Source: Saccharopolyspora kobensis
Lineage (GTDB): Bacteria; Actinomycetota; Actinomycetes; Mycobacteriales; Pseudonocardiaceae
Length of the DNA: 64,000 bases
Direction of reading: 5' to 3'
NCBI RefSeq assembly: GCF_900108315.1
Contig: NZ_FNVB01000007.1
Coordinates: forward strand, 62,001 to 126,000
Shown here: positions 36,130 to 44,700 of the stretch, one piece after another
Layout of the letters: every line of letters starts with the position of its first letter
How positions within the stretch are numbered: position 1 is the first letter of the stretch
Notes under the pieces: model-generated
Databases searched by the model: none
The model's input: only the letters and a program-made list of their open reading frames with translations
Told to the model about the DNA's origin: nothing
Translations under genes and position numbers: made by a program

Positions 36130-37809
36130 ATGGGAGTTGACCACGACGGCGTGCACGAGATCAGCGACCGGTTCGTCGACGAGCTGGCCGCGCTCGACCC
36201 GATCGCCGCGACCTACCTGGGTGTGCCAGGTGGCGAAGAAGAACTGACCGATTACTCGCCGGACGGGCACCGGGCCCGGGCCGAGCTGGCCCGCCGCAGC
36301 CTGGCGGCGGTGGAAGCCGCCGAGCCGCGCGACGACTCGGAGCGCATCGCGAAGGCGGTGTTCACCGAGCGGGTGGGGCTGGACCTGGAGCTGCACGAGA
36401 TCGGTGCGGACATGTCCGCGCTGAACGTGATCGCCTCGCCCGCGCAGGAGCTGCGGCAGGTCTTCGACCTGATGCCGACCGACACCCCGGAGCAGTGGCA
36501 CACCATCGCCCGCCGGCTGTCGGTGGTGCCCGAGGCGCTGCTGGGCCTGCGCGCCGGGCTGCTGTCGGCGGCCGCGGACGGCAACGTCTCGGCGGTGCGG
36601 CAGATCACCAAGGTCGCCGAGCAGTGCGACACCTGGTCCGGGCGCGGCGGTCAGTCGTTCTTCGCGGCGATGGTGGCGCGCGCCGAGGGCGTGGACGAAT
36701 CGCTGCGCCGCGACCTCGACGCGGCGGCGGAGTCGGCGGCCGAGGCCTACGCCGGGCTCGCCGACTTCCTGCGCGGCGACCTGCTGCCGGAGGCGCCGGA
36801 GAAGGACGCCGTCGGCGAGGAGCGGTACCGGTTGTGGTCGCGGTACTTCACCGGCGCCCGGCTGGACCTGCGCGAGGCCTACGAGTGGGGCTGGGCGGAG
36901 TTCGCCGGCATCGAGGCGGAGATGAAGGAGATCGCGAACCGGATCAAGCCGGGCGCGACGCTGGCCGAGGCGGCCGCGGTGCTCGACGCCGACCCGCGCT
37001 ACCAGGTGCGCGGCCAGCAGGCGTTCGAGGAGTGGATGCAGCGGCTGTCCGACCAGGCGCTGCGGGACCTGCGCGGGACGCACTTCGACATCCCGGACGC
37101 CCTGATGGACCTGGAGTGCCGCATCGCCCCGCCGGGCGGCGGCGTCGGCGCCTACTACACCGGGCCCACCGACGACTTCTCCCGGCCCGGCCGGATGTGG
37201 TGGTCGGTGCCTGCCGACAAGGAGGACTTCCCGACCTGGCGCGAGGTGTCCACCGTCTACCACGAGGGCGTCCCCGGCCACCACCTGCAGGTGGCGACCG
37301 CGGTGCACGAAGCGCAGCGGCTGAACAAGTTCCAGCGGCTGGCCTGCTTCGTGTCCGGCCACGGCGAGGGCTGGGCGCTCTACGCCGAGCGCCTGATGCG
37401 CGAGCTGGGCTACCTGCAGGACGACGGCGACCTGCTGGGCATGCTCAACGACCAGCTGTTCCGCGCGGCGCGCGTGGTGGTCGACATCGGCATGCACCTG
37501 GAGCTGGAGATCCCGGCGGGCACCGGTTTCCACGAGGGCGAGCGCTGGACGCCGGAGCTGGGCCTGGAGTTCATGCTGAACCGGACGATCACCGATCCGC
37601 AGCACGTCCGCGACGAGATCGACCGCTACCTGGGTTGGCCCGGCCAGGCCCCGTCGTACAAGCTCGGCGAGCGCCTCTGGCGCGCAGCCCGCGACGACGC
37701 GAAGCAGCGCCACGGCGCGAACTTCGACGTCAAGGAGTTCCACACGACGGCCCTGCGCATGGGCGGCATGGGCCTCGACACCCTCCGCGAACAGCTCGCG
37801 AGGCTCTGA
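36130..37809 (+). CDS. DUF885-family metallopeptidase-like protein
   Basis: A 559-aa, mostly helical protein of the DUF885 family, which resembles M3/gluzincin-type zinc peptidases. The probable zinc site is STVYHEGVPGHHLQVAT, followed by a glutamate in SGHGEGWALYAERLMRELGYL. There is no signal peptide, so it is cytoplasmic. The substrate is unknown; peptides are inferred from the fold only. Leaderless. A clean hairpin terminator lies 8 nt after the stop. Confidence 0.88.
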   Translation: MGVDHDGVHEISDRFVDELAALDPIAATYLGVPGGEEELTDYSPDGHRARAELARRSLAAVEAAEPRDDSERIAKAVFTERVGLDLELHEIGADMSALNVIASPAQELRQVFDLMPTDTPEQWHTIARRLSVVPEALLGLRAGLLSAAADGNVSAVRQITKVAEQCDTWSGRGGQSFFAAMVARAEGVDESLRRDLDAAAESAAEAYAGLADFLRGDLLPEAPEKDAVGEERYRLWSRYFTGARLDLREAYEWGWAEFAGIEAEMKEIANRIKPGATLAEAAAVLDADPRYQVRGQQAFEEWMQRLSDQALRDLRGTHFDIPDALMDLECRIAPPGGGVGAYYTGPTDDFSRPGRMWWSVPADKEDFPTWREVSTVYHEGVPGHHLQVATAVHEAQRLNKFQRLACFVSGHGEGWALYAERLMRELGYLQDDGDLLGMLNDQLFRAARVVVDIGMHLELEIPAGTGFHEGERWTPELGLEFMLNRTITDPQHVRDEIDRYLGWPGQAPSYKLGERLWRAARDDAKQRHGANFDVKEFHTTALRMGGMGLDTLREQLARL

Positions 37810-37817
37810 GGAGGAGT

Positions 37818-37844
37818 GCGGGGCACCCGTTGCGGGTGCCCCGC
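37818..37844. terminator. terminator between the DUF885 and lipase genes
   Basis: GCGGGGCACCCG (37818-37829) pairs with CGGGTGCCCCGC (37833-37844), 3-nt loop. It serves both convergent genes. Confidence 0.85.
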
Positions 37845-37849
37845 GCGCT

Positions 37850-38839
37850 TCACCAGGGCGCGTGCTCGGTCAGCTGGGCGCGGGCCGCCGCTTGGTCCGG
37901 GGCGCGCTCGGTTTCACGCGCGGCGCGTTCGGCCGCTCGCTCGGCTTCGACGACGTTCGGGGCTTCGCCGTCCAGGACGTCGGCGATGATGCTGGCCTGC
38001 GCGGCCATCGCCGATGCGAACGGGTGGTACGGCGCCGCCACCGGGCTCAGGTGCTGTCCGTTGATCCAGGCCGCGCCGGCGGTGGCGCAGGCGTCGTGGC
38101 CCAGCGACGGGCCGTAGGTGTCGACGAAGGTGACGCCGGTGCGCTCGGCGGCACCGGCGATCGCGGCGTTGAGCTGCTGCTCGATCTCGTCGGCGTAGCG
38201 GTAGTCGCCGTCGGCGATCGGGATGACGTCCGGGCAGTACCCGCTGGGCGGCACGATGCGCGGGTAGCCGATGACCAGGATCCGGGCCCGCGGTGATCGC
38301 TCCTGCACGCCGCGCACGACTTCCGCCACGCGGTGCCCGGTGATCTCGATGCGCCGTTCGAGGTCGTCACCGCCGTCGACGGCGAAGTGCTCGCGGCACG
38401 GCGAGCCGACCGGATCGGTGGCGCGCAGAGCGGAGCAGGTGGCGATGACGTCGCCGAAGACGCTGGAGTCGTTGCCGCCGATGCCCAGCGTGACCAGGTC
38501 GGTTTCCGGGGTGAGCGCGTCGAACTGCGGTCCGGCGTACCAGTCCTGGGCGCTGGTCATGTCGGCGGTGTCCGCGCCGCCGCAGCTGACGTCGGTGAAC
38601 TCCGCCGGTTCGAGCTCGCGCGCCAGCAGCGCCGGGTAGTTGTTCGTGCTCCGCCCGCACAGCAGCGGGTCCAGGCGCATCCACGGGATCAGCGGGCCGG
38701 AGGTGAACGAGTCGCCGAGGGCGACGTAGTGCTGGTACGCGGGTTCCTCGGCCGCCGCCGGGACGACGCTCAACGAGAGCCCCGCCAGCACCGACAACGC
38801 GATCCCGCCCGCTCTGCGGAGCGCTCCCACCCGGCCCAT
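37850..38839 (-). CDS. secreted SGNH/GDSL lipase-esterase
   Basis: A 329-aa exported hydrolase. Signal peptide about 1-33 ends VVPAAAEEP. Catalytic blocks: YVALGDSFTSG (Ser), SCGGADTADM (Gly), LGIGGNDSS (Asn) and a C-terminal His in APYHPFASAM. Six or more cysteines suggest the three disulfides known from actinobacterial secreted SGNH lipases. The Ala/Glu/Arg-rich tail after residue 285 is unusual and probably disordered. Start ATG 38839 has GGAGG 5 nt upstream; 38860 would contain that SD. Confidence 0.9.
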   Translation of the reverse strand: MGRVGALRRAGGIALSVLAGLSLSVVPAAAEEPAYQHYVALGDSFTSGPLIPWMRLDPLLCGRSTNNYPALLARELEPAEFTDVSCGGADTADMTSAQDWYAGPQFDALTPETDLVTLGIGGNDSSVFGDVIATCSALRATDPVGSPCREHFAVDGGDDLERRIEITGHRVAEVVRGVQERSPRARILVIGYPRIVPPSGYCPDVIPIADGDYRYADEIEQQLNAAIAGAAERTGVTFVDTYGPSLGHDACATAGAAWINGQHLSPVAAPYHPFASAMAAQASIIADVLDGEAPNVVEAERAAERAARETERAPDQAAARAQLTEHAPW

Positions 38840-38949
38840 CGGCACCTCCACCGTCGCCACCTGCTGGTAACGCAGTGAAGACGATCACCGGGTGATCGGC
38901 AAGGATTTCGTGAAAGAGCTTCGGGTTTTGCTCCGTACGTGTGATCGGG

Positions 38950-39519
38950 TCAGCTCTCTTCGAGCGGCAGCGAGCGGCCGAGCACCGCGAACGGGCGCGG
39001 GTCCCCGGTGAACCGGTAGTTGCGCAGCACGTCGGTGAAGCCGACCCGGCGGTACAGCCGCCAGGCGCGCGTCGGGCCCTCCGGAGTGGACAGCAGGACC
39101 TTGTTGCCCGGGGCGCCGGTCAGCAGCCGGCGCAGGACGCGCTCGCCGATGCCCGCGCCCTGACCGGCCGGGTGCACGTGCAGCTCGGTCAGCTCGAAGT
39201 AGTCGTCCAGCCAGTCGCCGATCTCCGCGCCGCTGCTGAGCAGGCCGCGCCGGACCTGCTCGTGCCACCACTGGCCGGGAGCGCCGAGATAGCCGTAGCC
39301 GATGCCGATGAGCTGGTCCTGCTCGCTGAACGCGCCGATGCAGCGCCAGCCGGCGCGCTGCATGTGCGCCGACCACATCGGGGCGCGCTGCTGGGCGGTG
39401 GCGGGTGGGTAGCCCATCGCGGTCACGTAGATCTGCAGGGCTTCGGGCAGCCGGGCCTGGAACTGGTCGGCGGTCAGCTCGGCGATCCGGTCGCAGCGGG
39501 GTGGCGGGGCGGCGGTCAC
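38950..39519 (-). CDS. GNAT-family N-acetyltransferase
   Basis: A 189-aa acetyltransferase. The acetyl-CoA motif is LTELHVHPAGQGAGIGERVLRRLL (Q/RxxGxG/A form), followed by VLLSTPEGPTRAWRLYRRVGF. The substrate is unknown. GTG 39519 is set by a leaderless box. It is divergent from the HEPN gene with more than 300 nt between. Confidence 0.87.
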   Translation of the reverse strand: MTAAPPPRCDRIAELTADQFQARLPEALQIYVTAMGYPPATAQQRAPMWSAHMQRAGWRCIGAFSEQDQLIGIGYGYLGAPGQWWHEQVRRGLLSSGAEIGDWLDDYFELTELHVHPAGQGAGIGERVLRRLLTGAPGNKVLLSTPEGPTRAWRLYRRVGFTDVLRNYRFTGDPRPFAVLGRSLPLEES

Positions 39520-39525
39520 GGCCGA

Positions 39526-39531
39526 ACACTA
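39526..39531 (-). promoter_or_regulatory. -10 box TAGTGT, leaderless start for the GNAT gene
   Basis: On the minus strand TAGTGT, six nucleotides, GTG 39519. Confidence 0.55.
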
Positions 39532-39686
39532 GCCGGTTGCGGGAGCGCGGTCGTTCCTGGCGTGCGTTCCGGGTGGCGAGGCGGTCACCGGGTGTTCGAT
39601 TCGTCCCTTCGGGTGATCATCTTTCCTGGTAGTGCCTCGAACAGGTGAGCTACGGCGCATTGCTTGAGTCGATCGCCCGAGCGCGC

Positions 39687-39716
39687 TAATCTGGAGATGT
39701 TCGAACACGGGTTCGA
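39687..39716 (+). promoter_or_regulatory. -10 box and perfect LexA (SOS) box of the HEPN operon
   Basis: TAATCT (39687-39692) is followed by TCGAAC-N4-GTTCGA (39701-39716), the exact actinobacterial LexA consensus. The box covers the expected transcription start and early leader, so LexA would block initiation. A further half-site TTCGAA lies at 39725. The leader from here to ATG 39874 is about 175 nt and holds no other obvious gene. Confidence 0.8.
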
Positions 39717-39873
39717 TGGACTCCAGTTCGAACGCAAGGTCCGGCGGTGGAGTGGGGGAAGCGCCCCGCCGCCGGGCCTGCCGCCTCGGACCTGCTGGCC
39801 GGCGAAGGACGCCGGGCGGCGCGCGGTGCCCGGGTGGGCGTGGACGGCTTCGTCGTTGCAGAGGAGAGCGCCG

Positions 39874-40320
39874 ATGTCTTTTTCCACCGATCTCTCGATT
39901 CCCGCTCCGCGTAGCTCCGTGGAGGACCAGGGCCCGACCCCCGAGGCGGAAACCCCGGCGGGTTCGCTGTCGTTGCTGCTCAACGCCCGAACCTGCCTGC
40001 ACGAAGCGGAGCAGGCGGACCGGCCCGGTGAGCGGTACGCGGCCGCCCACGTGGCCGCGTTGCGCGCGGCCACCGCGGTGGTGGTGGCCCGCTCCTGGCA
40101 GCGCGAGCGGAGCCGACCGGCCAGCGTGTGGACGCTGTTAACCGGGGCCGCCCCGGAACTGCGGGAATGGGCGGCCTACTTCGCGGCGCGATCGGACCGG
40201 CGCGCGGCCGCCGAGGCCGGGGCGCCGACGATCACCTGGCTCGACGCCGACGCCCTGTTGGCGCGCAGCCGGGAATTCCTGGAGATAGTCGGGCGGAGTT
40301 TGTTGGGGGTGGCGCGGTGA
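39874..40320 (+). CDS. SAV_6107-type HEPN-domain protein under SOS control
   Basis: A 148-aa helical protein resembling the SAV_6107 HEPN family. LLLNARTCLHEAEQADRPGERYAAAHVAALRAA carries an R-x4-H motif (RYAAAH), the catalytic signature of HEPN ribonucleases. A four-helix core continues to residue 145. Start ATG 39874 has GAGGAG 7 nt upstream; the same frame is open to ATG 39697, adjacent to the LexA box. Its stop overlaps the next gene's GTG (GTGA), so they are translated together. Induction by DNA damage is predicted from the LexA box. Whether it cuts RNA, and which, is unknown. Confidence 0.8.
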   Translation: MSFSTDLSIPAPRSSVEDQGPTPEAETPAGSLSLLLNARTCLHEAEQADRPGERYAAAHVAALRAATAVVVARSWQRERSRPASVWTLLTGAAPELREWAAYFAARSDRRAAAEAGAPTITWLDADALLARSREFLEIVGRSLLGVAR

Positions 40321-41087
40321 ACGGCACTGACTTGGGACTGGACTACGGGCGGATGCTGGACCTGCTCGGCATCGAGGCGCAGTTGCTCACCGCGGCGACG
40401 CACGATGCGCACCCGGACGCGCCGGTGTGGAGCGCTTCCGGGCGGACGCTGGGGCAGACCATCCGGCACCTGGGCGATCTGTGCGAGGACGCGCTGTGCT
40501 GGCTGGGGTCGGCGGAGGTCGAGCGGCCGTGGCAGCTGCCGGAGCGGCCCGAGCTGCGCGAGGTGACCAGCCGGTTCGCGGTCCGGTTGGCCGGATTGCT
40601 GGCGGAGTTCGGTTCCCGGCCACCGCACGACCCGTGCCCGACCTGGTGGCCGGAGCAGCACGAGGTGCGGTTCTGGCTGCGCCGGATGCTGCACGCGACC
40701 ACGGTGCACCGGGTGGACGTGCAGACCGCCGCGGGGGTGGCGCGGACCGAGATCGAAGCCGACGTGGCGGCCGACGGCGTCGACGAGGTGCTGCGGGCGT
40801 GGTTCGGCTACCGGCTGCAGGCGCTCGGCATCACGGCGAGTCGCGCCTGCTCGGTGGGCGTGCACGTGACCGGCCGCAACTGGCTGGTCACCGCGGACCA
40901 GCGCGGAACCGCCGTGGTCGGCTCGGACGACGTGGCGGCCACGACGCCGGATGCGGTGGTGGGCGGTGATGCGGCGGCGGTCTACCTGTGGATGTGGGGC
41001 CGGCTGCCCAACCGCGCGGTGGAGATCAGCGGGGACCCGGACGCGGTGGCCCAGCTGTGGGGGCTGCTCCAGCTCGCCACGCGCTGA
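40317..41087 (+). CDS. mycothiol-dependent maleylpyruvate isomerase-like (DinB-fold) protein
   Basis: A 256-aa protein of the TIGR03083-type family. The N-terminal DinB-like helical bundle has conserved His residues (SGRTLGQTIRHLGDLCEDALCWL, RRMLHATTVHRVDVQTA) in metal-binding positions. A C-terminal domain follows (SRACSVGVHVTGRNWLVTADQRG). Members use mycothiol for isomerisation or thiol transfer. It is coupled by a 4-nt overlap to the HEPN gene and therefore shares its SOS promoter. A detoxification role in damage is possible. A hairpin follows at 41154. Confidence 0.85.
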   Translation: MNGTDLGLDYGRMLDLLGIEAQLLTAATHDAHPDAPVWSASGRTLGQTIRHLGDLCEDALCWLGSAEVERPWQLPERPELREVTSRFAVRLAGLLAEFGSRPPHDPCPTWWPEQHEVRFWLRRMLHATTVHRVDVQTAAGVARTEIEADVAADGVDEVLRAWFGYRLQALGITASRACSVGVHVTGRNWLVTADQRGTAVVGSDDVAATTPDAVVGGDAAAVYLWMWGRLPNRAVEISGDPDAVAQLWGLLQLATR

Positions 41088-41153
41088 TCGCGGGGCGGAA
41101 ACCGTTGCGCAGCAAGCGTGATCGGTTGCTCGCACCGTGCTCCGGAGTGGACG

Positions 41154-41183
41154 GCCCGGCCTCGTTCCTGCGCGAGGCCGGGC
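41154..41183. terminator. terminator after the isomerase-like gene
   Basis: GCCCGGCCTCG (41154-41164) pairs with CGAGGCCGGGC (41173-41183). It also ends the convergent small membrane gene. Confidence 0.85.
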
Positions 41184-41202
41184 TCTCCGGCGCGGCGATC
41201 GA

Positions 41203-41412
41203 TCACCCCCAGAGGGAGAAGAGCCCTGCGAGCAGCAGTATCGAGATCAGGAAGGCCGCGTAGAAGACGAGGACCGCGACCAGTGCGGAGCTGATGATCG
41301 CGCCGGTCAGGCGCCAGCCGTTCCGCCAGCCGTGCCGTCGAACCTTGCGGTGGAAGGTCCACCCGCCGGTCGCCAGGGCGATGGCGAACAGCGAGATCAA
41401 GTACGGGTTCAC
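41203..41412 (-). CDS. small membrane protein, tandem paralog A
   Basis: A 69-aa product with hydrophobic helices at about 5-20 and 37-68 around the basic loop HRKVRRHGWRNGW. It aligns without gaps to its 68-aa neighbour at 41516 (shared AIA-A-GG-T--R-VRRHGW--GW pattern). No family is recognised. GTG 41412 is preceded by GATACT at 6 nt, a possible leaderless promoter. Not seen beyond these two in the window. Confidence 0.7.
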   Translation of the reverse strand: MNPYLISLFAIALATGGWTFHRKVRRHGWRNGWRLTGAIISSALVAVLVFYAAFLISILLLAGLFSLWG

Positions 41413-41515
41413 GCGCCGAGTATCGAGCAGTGCTCGCTCGATGATCGGGAAAAGCCGGAAAATTCCCGATGGCGGGCCGCTCGCGGGCTGGAGGTCGCAG
41501 CACCGCGTCCGGTGC

Positions 41516-41722
41516 TCAGGCGATGACGAAGAGGACGGCGAGCACGATGATCATGACCGTGTACGCCGCGTAGTAGGTGAGGACGCCGATCAGAGCGGCA
41601 CCGGCGACGAGGCCGGAGAAGTTCCAGCCGCCCTGCCAGCCGTGCCGCCGCACGAGGCGCCGCAGCGTGAGGCCACCTGCGGCGAACGCTATTGCCAACA
41701 GCACGACTTGGTGCATTTCCAT
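41516..41722 (-). CDS. small membrane protein, tandem paralog B
   Basis: A 68-aa product with the same two-helix layout and the loop RRLVRRHGWQGGW. It is a clear duplicate of the 41203 gene: about 27 residues are identical at the same positions, and the lengths are almost equal. ATG 41722 is chosen because it aligns with the paralog's start; TTG 41740 and ATG 41716 are alternatives. It lies downstream of lhr on the same strand. Function unknown; the conserved cationic loop may bind lipid headgroups or nucleic acid. Confidence 0.7.
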   Translation of the reverse strand: MEMHQVVLLAIAFAAGGLTLRRLVRRHGWQGGWNFSGLVAGAALIGVLTYYAAYTVMIIVLAVLFVIA

Positions 41723-41795
41723 GCCCGGCTTATCGCTCAACGCGCCGCTTTCGATACCCGGTCAACGCCGTTTCCGGAGTGCGGCACCGCCAGCG

Positions 41796-44700
41796 TCAGG
41801 CGCGCAGCCGCAGACCTTTCGGCGTGGCGCGGAATCCTGCCTCGGTGAGGATCGCCGCGAGCCGTGATCCCCACGCGCCTTCGCCGTCAGCGCGCTGCAC
41901 CGAGAGCTGTTCCAACCAGCCGTCGCGGACGACGCGCGCGAGCCCGCCCGCAGCGGCGCGCAGCGCGGACTCGTCCTCGGTGAACGACAGCAGCGACTTC
42001 CCGCCGCGCTCGACGTAGAACACCGCCTCCCCGGACACGAGAACCACCAGCGCGCCCGCCTTGCGCCCCGGCCGGTGCCGGGTTTCGCCCATCACGACGG
42101 GCCAGTCCAGCGCGCCCCCGTACGGCTGAGCCGGATCGGCCGCCGCCAGCACCACGGCGTCACCCGCGCCTTCGTCGCGGGACAGCGCCCGCAGGCGGTC
42201 GATCGCGCCGGGCACCGCGAACTGCGCGGCCCCGAGTCCCTCGACGACGTACCCGCGACGGCAGCGCCCGGACTCCTCCATCGCCCGAAGCACCTTGTAC
42301 ACAGCCGAAAACCCGCCGGTGACGCGCTCGATGTCCAGCGCTCCGCGGGTGAGCACGCCGTGCCGCTCCAGGAACGCTTCGGCGCGGGCGTGCGCCCGCC
42401 GCGTCGGTTCGCTCGAAGGCTGCGGCGCGAGGGACCAACGTCCGGAGACGGTGGGCGGGCCGCTCCGGCTGGGCATCGACGGACGTCCCGCGCGCAGCCG
42501 CGCATAGCGCCCGCGAGGCGCACTGCGGCGCGGTTTGTGCGCGGCGCCGCGTCCGGACACCAGCGACCGCAGCGGTGCCAACGTGTCGTTGGTGACCGTG
42601 CCGGACCAGACCAGGTCCCACAGCGCCGAGGTGACCGCGTCATCTGCGGGAACGCTCTCGTCCTGTTCCAGCAGCAGCGCCCCGGCCCGGTCGGCCAGCT
42701 GCCGGAAGAACAGCGCCCCGCCCTCCAGTGCGGACACCACCGCCCGGTGCAGCGGGGAGTCGGTGCCGGGCTCCTCGGGCAGGTCCGGCAGCAGCAGGTC
42801 GGCCACATCGGTGGGCGCCAGCGCGATCCAGCCGTCCCCGCCGGCCAAGGCGCCGGATCCGACCCAGGTGACCTCACCGGTCGCGGTCAGCTCGTCGAGC
42901 AGCGCGGGGGAGTAGCCGGGCAGCCGCGCGGGCAGGATCAGCGACTCCAGGCCGCTGGCCGGGACCGGGACACCGGCGAGCTGCTCGACGGCGGAGTACA
43001 CGTCGTCCACCGTCGGCGCCGTGCGCAACCGCGCACCGATGCCGTGCCAGGCGGGCAGGAACCGCCCCAGCGCGGCGGGTTCGACCGGCTCGACCTCCGC
43101 GCGCAGCCGGGCCAGCGAAGCCCGCCGCAACCGCCGCAGCACCTCGGCGTCGCAGTACTCCAGAGCCCGCCCGCCCCCGGCTTCCAGCGGCCGCAGCTCT
43201 CCGCGGACCAGCCGTCCGGTGCCGGTCAGCCGGTCCAGCACGCCGTGCACCACGGCCACGCCGAGCCCGAAGCGCTGCGCTGCCGCATCGGCGGTGAACG
43301 GCCCGCGGCAGCGGGCGTAGCGGATCAGCAGGTCGCCCAGCGGATCGGCCACCGGCTCGGTGAAGGCCTCGGGCACTCCCACCGGCAGCGCGACACCGAG
43401 CGCATCGCGGACCCGGCCCGCGTCCTCGACGGCGATCCAGCGCTCCTGCCCGGCAATTCGCACCTGGAGCACGCGCCGCTGTTCGGCGAGCTCGGCCAGC
43501 CATTCCGCGCGCACGCCCCGAGCTTCAGCCTCCTCAGTGGACAGATCGCCGAGGAAGCGCAGCAGGTCCACCGCGGCTTCGGCATCGCGGGCGTGCCGGT
43601 CCGGGTCGAGCCGCTGCAGCTGCCGCTCGATCTCCTCCAGGGATTCGGCGTCGAGCAGCTCCCGCAACGCCTCGGAACCGAGCAGTTCGGCCAGCAGCGT
43701 CGAGTCGAGGCTCAACGCTGCCGATCGCCGCTCGGCCAGCGGCGCGTCGGTCTCGTACAGGAACATGCCGATGTAGCCGAACAGCAGGCTGCGCGCGAAC
43801 GGCGACGGCGTCGGGGTCTCGACCTCGACAACCCGCACCTTCCGCGCGGCCACCTGCGACATCAGCTCGGTCAGCCCGGGCAGGTCGTAGACGTCCTGCA
43901 GGCATTCCCGCATCGCCTCCAGCACGATGGGGAACTGCTCGTACTGCGCCGCCACCGCGAGCAGCTGCGCCGCCCGCTGCCGCTGCTGCCACAGCGGAGT
44001 GCGGCGTCGCGGATCGCGTCGCGGCAGCAGCAGCGCCCGCGCCGCGCATTCCCGGAACCGCGCGGCGAACAGCGCCGAGCCGCCGACCTCGTCGGTCACC
44101 ACCTGCTGGACCTCGTCCGGCGGCAGCAGCACGTCCTCGGCGGTCGGCAGCACCTCCGCGCCGGAGTCGTCCAGCGCGTCGGCCAACCGCAGCACGATCC
44201 CGTCGTCGGAGGAGGCGACCTGCGGTTCGATGCCGCGCCGCTCCCGGATCCGCGCCCCGATCGCCAGCGCCCACGGGCCGTTGACCTTCGCCCCGAACGG
44301 CGAGTGCACCACCAGCCGCCAGTCGCCGAGCTCGTCGCGGAACCGCTCCACCACGATCGTCCGGTCGTCGGGCACGTGCCGGGTGGCCCGCCGCTGCTCG
44401 TCCAGATAGGACAGCAGGTTGTCCTGCGCCCAGCCGTCGAGCCCGGCGGCCGCGATCCGCTCCCGCGCGGCAGCGGTGTCCGCGCCGGTCAGCTCCCGGA
44501 CGAAGGCGCCGAGCGCGCGCCCCAGTTCGAGCGGACGGCCCGGCGAATCGCCCTTCCAGAACGGCATCCGGGCCGGCTGCCCGGGGGCGGGCGTGACCAC
44601 GACCCGGTCGTGGGTGATGTCCTCCACCCGCCACGCCGAGGTGCCGAGCAGGAACGTGTCGCCCACCCGCGATTCGTAGACCATCTCCTCGTCGAGCTCG

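Noticed and set aside
39697..39873. N-terminal extension of the HEPN protein to ATG 39697
   Set aside because: The frame is open, but ATG 39874 has a good SD. Starting at 39697 would place the start inside the promoter and just before the LexA box. It is kept only as an alternative.
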